Source: Anaeramoeba flamelloides (Eukaryota; Metamonada; Anaeramoebidae). From it: a stretch of 64,000 bases of DNA. Positions 21,011 through 31,133 of the stretch are shown in pieces. Within the stretch, counting starts at the first letter, position 1; the number at the start of each line of letters is the position of its first letter. The notes under the pieces are model-generated. The model was not told where the DNA came from. It was given only the letters and a program-made list of their open reading frames with translations, and made no database searches. The DNA is taken from the NCBI GenBank assembly GCA_027625915.1, contig JANTQA010000051.1, positions 62,501-126,500 of the forward strand, written 5' to 3'. Position numbers and translations under genes: made by a program.

Positions 21011-23491
21011 TTATTTTTTTTTCTTCTTATATGGGCTAAGGCTTGTGGGACGAATTTTTATTTGTTCAGCAAGATCAAGAAAATCCTGATCTTCAATGCC
21101 AATTTCAATTTTATTGAGACTCAAAGTCATTTCTAATTTAAAAAATGAAATAAATCTTCCGGACTCCATTAATTGTGCTAAATAACCATTCACAAATATC
21201 CTCAATAAATTATTTCAATAATCTGGTAAAGTGGGGTTTGTTTGTAGAATTCCCATTGTTTTTAAAATCAATTTTTTTAAAAATACTTTACATGCAGATT
21301 TACTTTCTTCATCGTCAGTCGTTTTTATTTTGGGATTTTGATAATTACTTTTATTTTGTTCTTGTGTTTTGTTCTTGTTATTTAATTGCTGTTGAGTAAT
21401 ATAAAAGTTTAAATCATCAACTCTCTCAACTCTACCTATTTTCCCAACTTTTGCTGTATTTTTTACTGGATATTTCCCAGTCAAAAAAAGACTTCTTAAC
21501 ACGACCTCTTGCACCCGTCTATTATTTTTAAATACTTCAATTAATCTTGCTGATTCAGTAATAGAATGGAAATCCTGTTGTTTCATAATATTTTCTAATC
21601 TATCTCTTTGCAGATCTGTTAATTTTTCTATCCACGGACAATGAAAGTTATGGTCATAATTATCTTCCATTTTTTCACATAATGGACACAAAGAAATAGT
21701 TTGATTTAATTCTTTAGCATGAATTTGATCATTTTCAAAAATACTATCATCTCCATTTTCATCATTTTCATCATTTTCAAAAAGACTATCATCTTCATTA
21801 TTAGACATAATTTCAAGAACTTCATCCTTTTCAGATGATAGTTGAAAATTTTCAAACTCGTTGCCAGTCAGTTCATTTGTTTTATTTTCAAAAGTTTCTG
21901 TTTTTTTTTTTCTTTTGATCTAATCCAAATGTTACATCATCTTCTCCTACAGTCAGTTTCACTTTTAAGGCACAAACTTTCAACGAAATTTAAAGTACAA
22001 AAAAAATCTCAAATTAAGGCACAAAATTTGGAATTTTTTTTTTTACAATTTATTTTTACTAGAATTTGAATTTTGTGCTTTAATTTGAGATTTTTTTTGT
22101 GCCTTAAATTTCGTTGATAGTTTGTGCCTTAAAAGTGAAACTGACTGTAAATTCTTTTCAGAAGGGTCCATTGTATTTTCTTTTTCTATGGGTTCTTCAG
22201 ATTCTTCAGATTGTTGGGTCTGTTTTGACTTGGAGATTTCAAGAGATTTTGAAAAGGGGACTGTTTCAGATTTAGATGATTCGTTGCTTTCTATTGCCGA
22301 GCTCTCGGAAAAAGAACTGAAATCATCAAAATAACTTCCACTATTATTATTTTCTGATGATGAATTGTTTTTTTTGTTGAGTTTTAAATATTTGTGATGA
22401 TTGTTTTTTGTTTTTTTTGTGCTCACTGTTATTTCTTGTAGATTTAGATTGGTGTTTGGTGAAACTAGTTTTCTTTTTCTGGTACGATCTGTAATTGATT
22501 GATTTGTTTCCTTTTCTTTTGCCTGGGTATCTTTTTGATTTTTTATACCTACCCCTTTTATTAGCATATTTTGTTTTTTTTGATTGGATCTTTCGTTTAG
22601 GACTTTTATAATTATAATTATTCTTATTTGGAATCTTTTTTCTTCTTTTTTCTTTTGTTTTCTTTGTATTTTTTCTTTCTTCTTCAGTTTAATATTTCGA
22701 TGTTTCCCATTTATTTTTTGATTATTTTTATCAATAAATTGTTTTTTAATAGCAACAGTATTTTTTGTATATTTTTTTTGAAAAAATTTTGTAATTTGTT
22801 TATTGGAAAATAGGTTTTGAATTGTTTGAAATTTTGTAACGATCTGCAAAAAGTTCATATCTTCAGTTTTGTGTGGTAGGTAATTTGTTTCTTCAAGTAA
22901 GTGAAGAATTTTATGCTTATTGCCAGGCCATAGAGTGGCTGTGGCTCGTAGTAAATTTATTATTTTCTCTTCCTGATGATCTGTTGTTTTTTTCTTCTGG
23001 TTCTTTAAAGATTGTGATTGTTTGGTCTTGTTAAGAGTTTCTCTTAAATTTTCTTCATTTTTCTGGTTTTCAGAATAGATCTGAAAATTTTCTTCCTCTG
23101 TGTGACTGTTCGAACGAACTTTTGAAAGGAAATTGTTTTTTGTTAGACCTTTCATATTTTTTGATTTCACTTCTTTTTGGTGAGAACTTGAATATTTTTG
23201 AAACAAAAATTTTTCCTTCCACATTCTATCTGATTCTATTGACTGTTTAGGTGGCCGGTTTTCTTTCCCTGAGTCTCGGTTTTTCAAAATTTGATCTTTT
23301 GAACTAAAAAGATTTATCGCAATGCTTCTTTTGTTTATTGTGAAATTCTCTCGCTGAATGTTATTGTTTCTAGGTGCATGAGAACGTCTGTTGATAATGG
23401 GTAAAGAAATTTGATCTGCTTGGAAGGGAATTGATATTTGTGTAAGATCAAGTTCAAATTCTGATTCTGATTCCTCTATTTCGCTTGTCAT
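21011..23491 (-). pseudogene. Transposon-borne accessory protein with C-terminal Cys/His zinc motif
   Basis: The ATG is at 23491 (MTSEIEESESEFELDL). The first part is polar, with a structured-looking block ATLWPGNKHKILHLLEETNY near 22910 followed by a strongly Lys-rich, nuclear-signal-like stretch and Ser/Glu-rich disorder. An M1 MITE (21950-22147) splits the gene exactly at a TA. Beyond it the frame goes on as GEDDVTFGLDQKKK, needs a one-base change in an A-run (~21900), then continues to 21215 with a zinc-finger-like LCPLCEKMEDNYDHNFHCPW. A single in-frame TGA at ~21213 precedes the last ~70 codons to 21011. Length would be ~740 aa. The C-x2-C...H...C pattern recalls zinc motifs of transposon proteins. 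No function is known; DNA binding or transposition accessory is a guess. Divergent promoters probably lie at 23492-24099. Confidence 0.7.
21950..22147. mobile_element. TA-site palindromic MITE (M1), copy 7
   Basis: Full copy with CAGTCAG and CTGACTG ends, TA on each side, inserted in the accessory gene. The long minus-strand frame ending at 22043 runs into the MITE arm, so its last residues (QSVSLLRHKLS...) are MITE sequence, not gene. Confidence 0.9.
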
Positions 23492-24099
23492 TGAATTTTA
23501 CTTTTAATGATCGGAGTAGAATTACAAATTTGTAATAATAAAATTTAAGAATGTTCGAAATTCAATCTAAAAAGAGAAAAACAATAAAAAAATGAACTAT
23601 CATCCTCATCGTTTCCATAAAAGAAAATTAAAGGATAGAATATAATCTAAATCGCCGATAAAATATCCCGTTGTTGGGTTTTGATTCCAAATTATACCTA
23701 ACCAGGTGTATTCAAAAAAAAAAGACCTAAAACTCGAAGTTTTTTTTCTTTTTATTTTAAGACTTAAAAAAGAGTAAGGTAAAGCAAACCAAATGATTTA
23801 CAAAGAATAATTTCAATATTTTAGACTTTTTTTTCTCATATATTTCAAACAATATAAAAAAGAAGTATTGCGATAAATCTTTTTTTTTACTTTAAATTCT
23901 CACTCTGATCTTTGAATTTTTAATTATATTGGTTTCATGTTGTTTTTTTCATCTAAATTTCCCTTACTTGGTTACTAAAAAAAGTTTTATTGTGTTTTGA
24001 GATCAATTTTTTGGTTTTTAAGAAAGAATACTCTTTCTAAATTCATTTTTTTCTTCGGAAAACTTAATAACAATCGAAGACAAGACTAATTCTAAAATT
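23492..24099. promoter_or_regulatory. Intergenic region between divergent transposon genes
   Basis: About 600 AT-rich bases separate the ATG of the accessory gene from the ATG of the transposase. Both promoters should lie here. No specific motif was identified. Confidence 0.4.
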
Positions 24100-25253
24100 A
24101 TGTTTAAGTTGAACAAAAACTGTGGACTTGTAAAGCTAGGTATAAAATACTCTGTTGAAATTTTTGGGAGAATTATTGTTGATATTATTGATTTGATTTT
24201 GGGAAAGCCATATGTTATATCACAGAAGCAAATTGCAAAAAAAAATAAAGTTTCAGAATCTTATATTTCTGAAATGAAATATTTAATAAGGGAATGTATA
24301 ACTATTCTACATGGGCAAGAAAGAAGGATAAATTACACACAAAACACAAATTTTGGAAGGGGATATTTGGGACAAATACTAATTAAAACTTTCTATTTTG
24401 TCTTGCAGTACAAAACTATAAACTTTCGAAAACCTCGCACACAAGATCAAATAAACAGAATTAATTTGCTTACCAGACTCATCAAACAAAAATATGAGAG
24501 GGATTGTTCTCTCTATTTGATAGAAGTGAAAGACCTTTTGTATTTGGAAGATCAAATAGATGTATCAACAACAACAGTTTACAACCATTTAAACAAATAC
24601 GCAAAGTGGTCACATAAGAAGATTGTTTATTTCAATTCAAGAAGGTATCTAGATCACAATTTTCATTTTCGATTAATTTATCTTCAAACAATCTCAAGGG
24701 AAATAAACCAAGTTGGCAAAGAAAATGTTTTTTTTTAGACCAAACCGGGTTTAAAAGAAATAAAAGAAATTATGGTTGGTCTTTAGTTGGAGAACGACCA
24801 ACCAAACCAGATGGAAGGAGGTGTGTACCCAAATGGAATATGTTTTGCATGATGGGTTCGGAAGGTATATCTGCAACAAGGGTTATTTCAACAAATGTAA
24901 CAGGTGGCCATTTTCGTGATTTTATGCTTTTAGATGTATTACCTATGTAATACAAAAGCAACAAACCGGTTCGGTAATAGTAAAGGATAATCACCCAATA
25001 CATGTTACCCTAGAACCTCTTTTAACCAATTATTTTAGACAATTCAATTGTTATCTCATTTACACCCCAATATACTCTCCGGATTTAAATCCTATTGAGG
25101 AGGTATTTTAGTGTCCTCAAACAAATAATGAAAAATTACAGAGAAAATTGGACAGCGTCCCCTTTAAATTGTATAAACCAATCAATGTTTCAGTTCCAAT
25201 TAAAACATTTCTCTTTTAATTTTATTAAAAAAATATTTAACATTACCCTCTAA
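24100..25253 (+). pseudogene. Tc1/mariner-superfamily DDE transposase with DD36E spacing, three frameshifts
   Basis: The ATG at 24100 opens a 212-codon frame with an N-terminal helix-turn-helix (SQKQIAKKNKVSESYISEM) and a second one near 24560 (VSTTTVYNHLNKYAKW). The catalytic core follows: FLDQTGF (Asp codon 24738-24740), VIVKDNHPIH (Asp 24986-24988) and YSPDLNPIEEVF (Glu 25097-25099). Exactly 36 residues separate the second Asp from the Glu. Frame breaks are seen at the T-run 24728-24736, at about 24948-24953, and at the T-run 25104-25107; after the last, FSVLKQIMKNYRENW leads to TAA at 25251. The enzyme would cut and paste the element at TA sites. Two of the three breaks are in homopolymers, so assembly error is possible. 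Confidence 0.85.
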
Positions 25254-25309
25254 AAATCAAAACTTTAAAACCTCATCTCTTAATTTCTAATTTCATAATA
25301 TATGTCTTT

Positions 25310-25722
25310 GTCTTTTCCCAACTTATGAAAGAAAAAAATAAACAATGAAGAGTTGAGGAAAGGAAAAAAAATAAAATGGTTTTCTTTTTTTGCAAAGCTG
25401 GATGTATTTTAAATACGATCAAGCTTTTTTTTATTTGTTATTTTGTTTTTATTTGAATTTAGACAGTTCAAGAAAGTTAATACAAAGAAAAGAAATGATA
25501 AACATAAAGAGTGCGTTTAAGAATAAAGAGAAAAGTAAAAAATGTAGGGATGGGGATTAGTCGTAGATTGTTAAAATTAGTAAAAAAAATGAGATCATTC
25601 AAAATATTTTCAAATTTTTTAAGTGTAATTTGAAATAATTTGAAATGTGGTTGAGATGGTTTTCAACGGTTTCCAAAATCCGAATGAGAAGTTGCCGATT
25701 CACACCTGAGTTCAAATGGCTA
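25310..25722. repeat. Right terminal inverted repeat of the Tc1-like transposon
   Basis: Inverse of 20417-20852, ending TTCAAATGGCTA followed by the TA target copy at 25723-25724. Confidence 0.9.
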
Positions 25723-25968
25723 TAATTTTTGAAAAAATTGATTTCTATTTGTAGGTTTCATTTCTCTAAGTATTTCAAACAAATGAAGACAGTTTTGATT
25801 GATCTTCAAATTCAATCATTTGCAACTAAAATATTTTTAAAATAATTTTAAATAATTTGAAATGATTTGAAATAATTTGAAATTATTTGAAATTATTTAA
25901 AATGGTTTTGAACGGTTTCCAAAAGTTGAATGAGAAGTTGCCGATTCACACCTGAGTTGAAACGGCTC
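25723..25968. repeat. Extra outer terminus of the same transposon family
   Basis: After the inner right end, ~245 bases follow that finish in a second, slightly diverged copy of the terminal block (AACGGTTTCC...GTTGCCGATTCACACCTGAG...AAACGGCTC) and a TA. It carries its own run of AATTTGAAAT units. Either an older related element was hit by the younger one, or the right end was duplicated. Confidence 0.7.
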
Positions 25969-26100
25969 TATTCATCTTATCATTGGTTAATGATAAAGAA
26001 AATTATGATTCTCTGTTAAAATTTCTAAACAAAAATTTAGAAATTACGGAATGTAAGAGGAAATTGATTTCCTCCCTTCAAAATTTAAAAAAAAAAACAA
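25969..26100 (+). mobile_element. LINE 3' end, related family, split by the Tc1-like transposon
   Basis: Translation FILSLVNDK...YDSLLKFLNKN matches the LINE tail ...LVSDNKICDSLTKFLKK. A stem-loop GAGGAAA-TTGA-TTTCCTC (26057-26074) and an A-rich tail (26085-26100) close it. Confidence 0.7.
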
Positions 26101-26352
26101 ATGATTTTTTAAAAACCCTAATTCTTAAATTGAATCTATTAATTTAAATCATCTATTATCATAAAGTAGGACATTAGAGAGAAAGCCCCCTTCAGGGGGT
26201 TTGGGGGTGTAGGTAATAAAGCACCTATTATGTTAGGTGCGTCAATATATATTTTAGAATTTTTTTTTTTTTTTTTTGAAAAGAAAAGAAAGTTTTGTGT
26301 TGGTACGTAGGAGAATTCAGACATTATTACTTAACAAGATTAATATTTATAT

Positions 26353-26412
<60 letters not shown>

Positions 26413-28037
26413 AACAATTTTTTAATAATTTGGCACACAAAAATATTCAAGAATTATTTATAATTGAATCAAATTAATTGAAGTATAAAACGAAAAGATA
26501 TAAAATTCTTTAAAAACATAAAAAAACACTCAACTGAATTATTAAAAACTCTCTTCAAAACATAACAATAACTATTAAATTAAAATATTTTTAAAAATTG
26601 ATGAGTTCTTTTATTTGAAAGGAGTAATCTCTTTTTGTAAATTGTTGGAGGAAAAAAAATTATCAGATCAATAAAAACCTTTGAACACGATGGATTGGTA
26701 AAAAGTTTCTTACAATTTTTGATTACTCTTTACTTAAGTCAAAATTCTGTTCTTTAATGTCTCATTTTCAAGATAAAATCACAATTCATCTGGGTATTTT
26801 GTAGCAATTGTTTTTAGCTTTATTTTCTCTTTTCTTTGTTCCTTACATCAATCCACAAATAGCCTCTCTTAATTCCGACATTTATCTTTTTTGAAATCAA
26901 ACTTCGCTTGTTTCCATTTCTATACTAGTAGGTTATTTACAAATTTGTTACTTCATATCTAGCTTTTTCATTTTCCAACTGTTCAATATCCGATAAATAA
27001 AAAAAACAAAAATTGAAAAATTAAAATGAAAATCACCATTAAGTAATTATCTTATTAACTATCAAATTCAATAGTATTGATAATTTGAAAGGTGTTTCCT
27101 TTTGTTTGAAAAGGACTTTGTATATATATATATATATGTTAATAAAATAAAAACAATATGTACACAATTTAAAACACTTGAAAGAATAAAAATATTAAAT
27201 TTAACATGCAATTTGGAAATAATTTTGATTTTTCACAAAACATGAAAATTCATTATCTGTATTTTATATTTTGTTTTCCTTTCCCTTTTTGCCATATAAG
27301 AAATCTATTTCATTAAATCTGGAAATTTTTTTGGATTTATGATTAAAGATTAAAGTTCATTTTATTGAATAAAAAAATCCACATACAATTAGTTGATGAT
27401 ATCTTTACATTTGATCGATCCAACACCAATTGTTGGAGAATTTCAACAAATTTCTAAATAAAATTTATTTTCCTAGCTCCTTCATTTCATCATTTCATCA
27501 ACTCATCATTTTGGAAATAATCAATTTTTATTTTTTTAAAAATTTACTTTCTCTAAAATTATCAACTCTAATCCTAAAGTTAATTTTTTTAGATCACTTC
27601 TAAATTATTTCAAGTCAGTGGATTAATTCAAAAAAACTTCTTGATAGAGTATTTGTCTTCAAGTGATAAAAGTAACCTTAATTCTGGGTTCTAGGTCTAA
27701 AGACTCCCAAATGAACCAGAGTTAATTAACTACTTACTTGTCAACACTCCAATCAAACAAACACAGTAATGGATCGAATAGAATGTTCAAAAAACATTAA
27801 AAACAAAATTTCATTTGACAATTTGAAATAAGAAACATTTTTTTAAAAAAAAACGTTCTAAAAAGATAAAAAAAAAAAGATAAAAAACTTGATCAGAAGT
27901 AAACACCCATTTGTTCAGAATCCAAAATAAAAATAAAAAAAAGGTTTTGTGGTCTAACAAAACAAAAAGAATTGATTGTGTTTCGAAAAGAAAATGGTGA
28001 ACATCAAGATCAAAAAGAAAAAAAAAAAAAAATTTAC
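26101..28037. other. Intergenic stretch with microsatellites and one GC-rich island
   Basis: It holds a GC-rich hairpin patch (26184-26250), a T-run (26261-26277), a (CT)n tract (26359-26391) running into a (TA)n tract (26392-26412), and a TA tract near 27120-27138. No gene recognised in 26.4-28.0 kb. Confidence 0.6.
26184..26250. other. GC-rich hairpin island
   Basis: CCCCCTTCAGGGGG forms a stem with loop TTCA, directly followed by TTTGGGGGTGT. About 25 bases on, GCACCTATTATGTTAGGTGC forms a 7-bp stem. The composition is unlike the surroundings and resembles bacterial intergenic palindromes. Confidence 0.55.
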
Positions 28038-28317
28038 CTTTTTTTGGTATGTAAAAGGTTCTTTGAAAATAAAACCATTGTGTCTTTTCTTGATTAAAGG
28101 AGTGTGTACTTGTGATTCACATTTATACAATAATGGATTTTACAAGTTTCACAATAAAAGTCTGCTTTTTGTTGCTCACATACTTCACATTCAGGTATTG
28201 TTGCTGGTTGTTGTTGTTGCTTAATTTGGATTTGGATGTCTTTGAATCTTTCAAGATCTTGGCTTCTTCTTCTTTTTTTTTTTTTTTTTTGGAATTTGAG
28301 TTTTTTAAATTGTTCAT
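28038..28317 (-). pseudogene. B-box zinc-finger protein, first exon (two one-base frame breaks)
   Basis: The ATG at 28317 opens MNNLKNSNS and a Lys run from an 18-A tract. One base fewer in that tract gives RSQDLERFKDIQ and then the zinc finger PECEVCEQQKADFYCETC. A second one-base change in an AAA (about 28134) gives YCIKCESQVHTPLIKKR, completing a B-box pattern of Cys and His. The exon ends in TYQKK followed by a GTAAAT donor at 28037. B-box proteins are usually protein-interaction adaptors or ubiquitin ligases. No downstream exon was found in 26.4-28.0 kb. Both breaks are in A runs, so this may be an intact gene with base-call errors, or a gene fragment. Confidence 0.6.
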
Positions 28318-29243
28318 TTTAAAAGAGAAGGGTTAACTTTTGTTGGATATTGAATTAGGTCGTTCAGAAAGAAAATAAATTTCGAAGCAAAGTCAACAAA
28401 AAAAACAAAGGAAAAAAAATAAAATATTTCTTACCTTGCAGAAAAAAATTTTCTGGTTAATAATTTTAATTTGAAATTATAGACACTTCTATAAGGATTC
28501 TTCGTATCATAAAATTTTGAAAAAATTTAATGATTCTTTATACATCAGTAATACTTCTCTTTCCAAAACAGCTTGCAATTTCTAATATGAAAGATTAAAA
28601 AAAAACAAAATTTATTCCTTTTCTGAAAAAAGTAATCTAATTTAAATTAAAACAAAATGTCTCAATTAACTTTCTCTGAAAAAGTATCCTTTATTTTTGT
28701 TCTTATAAATTTTAATGAAATGAAACAAAAGGTTTTGGTTTCTCTGATTCCTGTGGTTCCTGTGGTTCCTGTGGTTCCTGTGGTTCCTGTGGTTCCTGTG
28801 ATTTTAGTGATTTCAGTGATTTCTGTGGTCCCTTGAGATTTTTTTTAGTTATAAAATGAGGTTTAATAAAATTCTAGTATACTTCAATTTTAAAAATTTG
28901 AAATTTCCATTTTTTTCTTTTTCAAACAAATTCCTTAAAGTTATTAAATTTAAAAGAGTGTCATTCTATTTATTTTTGATTTATTATTTTTTATTTTAGA
29001 TTTTTATTTCTTTATTTTATTTATTTATTTTATTTTTTTTTTTAGGATTTGATTTTTTTATTAATTGTTTGAGTTTATTTGAGAGATCATCATTTCCAAA
29101 AAAATTAATCCAATTATCTATAGTGATTACAAGAACAATATCTTAGTTAAATATATGACAAATTGGTTTATGATATTTGTAGTGAATCTCTGAATCATAT
29201 TGATCCAGTTCAATTTTTTCCTTTTTACTTTACATTTGATATT
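28318..29243. other. AT-rich stretch around the minisatellite
   Basis: No gene seen apart from the 9-bp minisatellite. If the B-box exon is real its promoter lies at the start of this stretch. Confidence 0.45.
28747..28830. repeat. 9-bp minisatellite (TTCCTGTGG)n
   Basis: Six exact TTCCTGTGG-type units are followed by three diverged ones (TTTTAGTGA, TTTCAGTGA, TTTCTGTGG). Similar TTTCTGTGA units occur inside the family H elements at 33.7 and 58.5 kb. Confidence 0.85.
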
Positions 29244-29249
29244 TTTTGA

Positions 29250-30230
29250 TTATCTGTTGTTTTGTATTAGTAATTTGTGGAATACAGAAAACAAATCTTC
29301 AACAACCTCCACATTTTCCCTTTCCTTCCCATTTATCAAATATTTTGACAATTTTGGATAATTTAATACACCGAGATGATTTCGAAATAATAATTGAAAA
29401 TCTGTCGTTAAATACCTATCATAATAAAGATCCCAATAACTAATAGTCTTGGTATAAAACTTACTTCCTACTAATAACCAATGATCTTTTTTTATTTCTT
29501 TTTCTTTTTCTTTTTCGATTTTTATTTCTTTTTTATTGTCCATTTATTGTTATTATTTATGATAATTTCAAAACCCTTTGAAGAATCATCAAGATATAAT
29601 AACTTGTATGAATGGTGCCATTCATTTATTAAATTGTTGTTATTCTGAAATTTTTCAATAATTTTATTTATCGTTTTTTGTTCTTCCTCTTCTTCTTCTT
29701 GTTCTTCTTGAATTAAAAAAATAATTAGAGCTAATAGTCTTGAAATAATATCAATTTCAACTCTTTTATAGTTTCTACAAGTTTTGTTTCAAGCCAATCT
29801 CTAATATCAATCAATTTTGAATCAGAATAAATCTGATAAATGTCTTCAATTAAAATTCGCATTTTAGTATCTTGATAGATGTCTTGTGGATGTACATAAA
29901 AGTTAAAAAAGAGAGAATACTTTTGAAAAGCATAATCGACTAATATCCAGGTCTTTCCAACACCACTTGTACCGCAAAAAAAAATCAGTTTAATCCTTTC
30001 ATTATCATTATTATCTTGAAAAGTATTGAAAATTTCTTTTTTTTCTTGAGAAGGGTTTTACTTTTTTGTGTGATAATAAACAAGAAGTTAAATTCTTAAA
30101 TCCTGTTTGGATAGGCCTTATTACTTTCAAAAAACCTTGTTTATTTTCAATTTCTTCTTGATATTTCTTCTTTAATTGTCTGAAACCTTACCACTTTAAT
30201 GTTACGAGTTCTTCATTTTTTTTTTCTATT
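29250..30230 (-). pseudogene. P-loop NTPase gene, broken
   Basis: On the minus strand the segment 30000-29770 reads ERIKLIFFCGTSGVGKTW, a clear Walker A, followed by ILVDYAFQKYSLFFNF and DIYQDTKMRILIEDIYQIY. Upstream (30200-30040) is QLKKKYQEEIENKQGFLK and IRPIQTGFKNLTSC. Downstream, after a frame change near 29765, RVEIDIISRLLALIIFL and a Glu run follow. The last open frame, 29543-29250, reads DHWLLVGSKFYTK...YPKLSKYLING and ends in TAG. At least three frame changes separate the parts. ATP binding is safe to infer; the wider family was not recognised. Confidence 0.6.
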
Positions 30231-30989
30231 CACTTATTATTTATATTCGACTTTATTTAACCTATGAATTCATCTTTGAATTTGTCTATGTGTGGTGAGT
30301 GTGTGACATTAATAAATATTTAATTTAAAATCTTCGGGGGGTGGGGACGGTGGCACGGGTGGAACATTTTATGTATATTTTTTTCCAAAAAATATAGATA
30401 TACAATTTTTTATATATATATACAATATGTATAAAATTCTCATAAAAAATGTATATAAAATGTATACAATTTTAATAAACATTCTATAATATTTTTTACT
30501 TGAAAAATCCTTTTTTACTCGCATAAAAAAGTATACCAAAACAAATCAATTGTATATAAAAATATAATTAGAGAAAAAAATAAATAAAATATATTTTTCC
30601 CGAAAATTCATTTAGTTTACTAAACCAATATATTAAATATTAATTAATTAAAATATTAAACAACGAGAATTAGCTACTTTTTATTCTTTTGACTGTTTAT
30701 TAAAAAAATTGAAAAAAAAATTGTTTAGAAATAAATAGTTTTGGATAAAAAATATATAATCAATATAAGTGAATCAAAATATATTATTTAAATTTTCTAC
30801 ACATCTAAAATATATCTATTAACTTAACTTATTATACAATAATGTATACAAACATTATTAAAAAGTATACAAAAAGATTAGAATATCAAAATTTCAATAT
30901 TATTATTTTTTATTGACATAAATAGAAATATATTCAAATTATATTGTAAATAAAATTTAATAATCTCGTTATCTTTTTAGTGTCTTTTT
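30231..30989. other. AT-rich stretch
   Basis: Low-complexity AT sequence with repeated ATGTATA units and a short G-rich patch at 30337-30364 (GGGGGGTGGGGACGGTGGCA). No gene recognised. Confidence 0.45.
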
Positions 30990-31110
30990 CTATGATTTAT
31001 ATACAAACCCATCAGATTTAACAATCTCCAATGTTCTTCGTCGATTTTTAAATGATAGATTTGCAAATTGGTGTTCAAATAAGTTTTTCTTTCGATAATA
31101 AAAATCTTCC
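30990..31110 (-). pseudogene. Possible C-terminal coding remnant
   Basis: One minus-strand frame reads DFYYRKKNLFEHQFANL, then RRRTLEIVKSDGFVYKS and TAG. Its composition looks protein-like, but no start, splice site or family was recognised. LINE copy 2 begins just beyond it. Confidence 0.25.
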
Positions 31111-31133
31111 TGTTGTAAATTATTTTTTTTTTA

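Larger units (their letters stand above)
20417..25722. mobile_element. 5.3-kb Tc1/mariner-like transposon with ~420-bp TIRs and two divergent genes
   Basis: The left end CAGCCGTTTAAACTCAGG and right end (read inverted) TAGCCATTTGAACTCAGG are each flanked by TA. Inverted arms run from 20417 to ~20852 and from ~25310 to 25722, highly similar throughout, to the shared block GGAAAAGACAAA. Inside are a minus-strand accessory gene (23491-21011) and a plus-strand DDE transposase (24100-25253), head to head with ~600 bases between starts. Typical Tc1/mariner elements are 1-2.5 kb with one gene and short TIRs, so both the length of the arms and the second gene are unusual. Both genes carry a few frame breaks, and an M1 MITE sits in the accessory gene; the copy looks recently disabled. 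Confidence 0.85.

Noticed and set aside
22043-22150. C-terminal residues QSVSLLRHKLSTKFKAQ seen in several long frames
   Set aside because: They are translation of the M1 MITE arm and recur at each insertion; not a protein domain.
28747-28830. 9-bp units as a possible telomeric or coding repeat
   Set aside because: Not at a contig end and out of any supported reading frame; a plain minisatellite.
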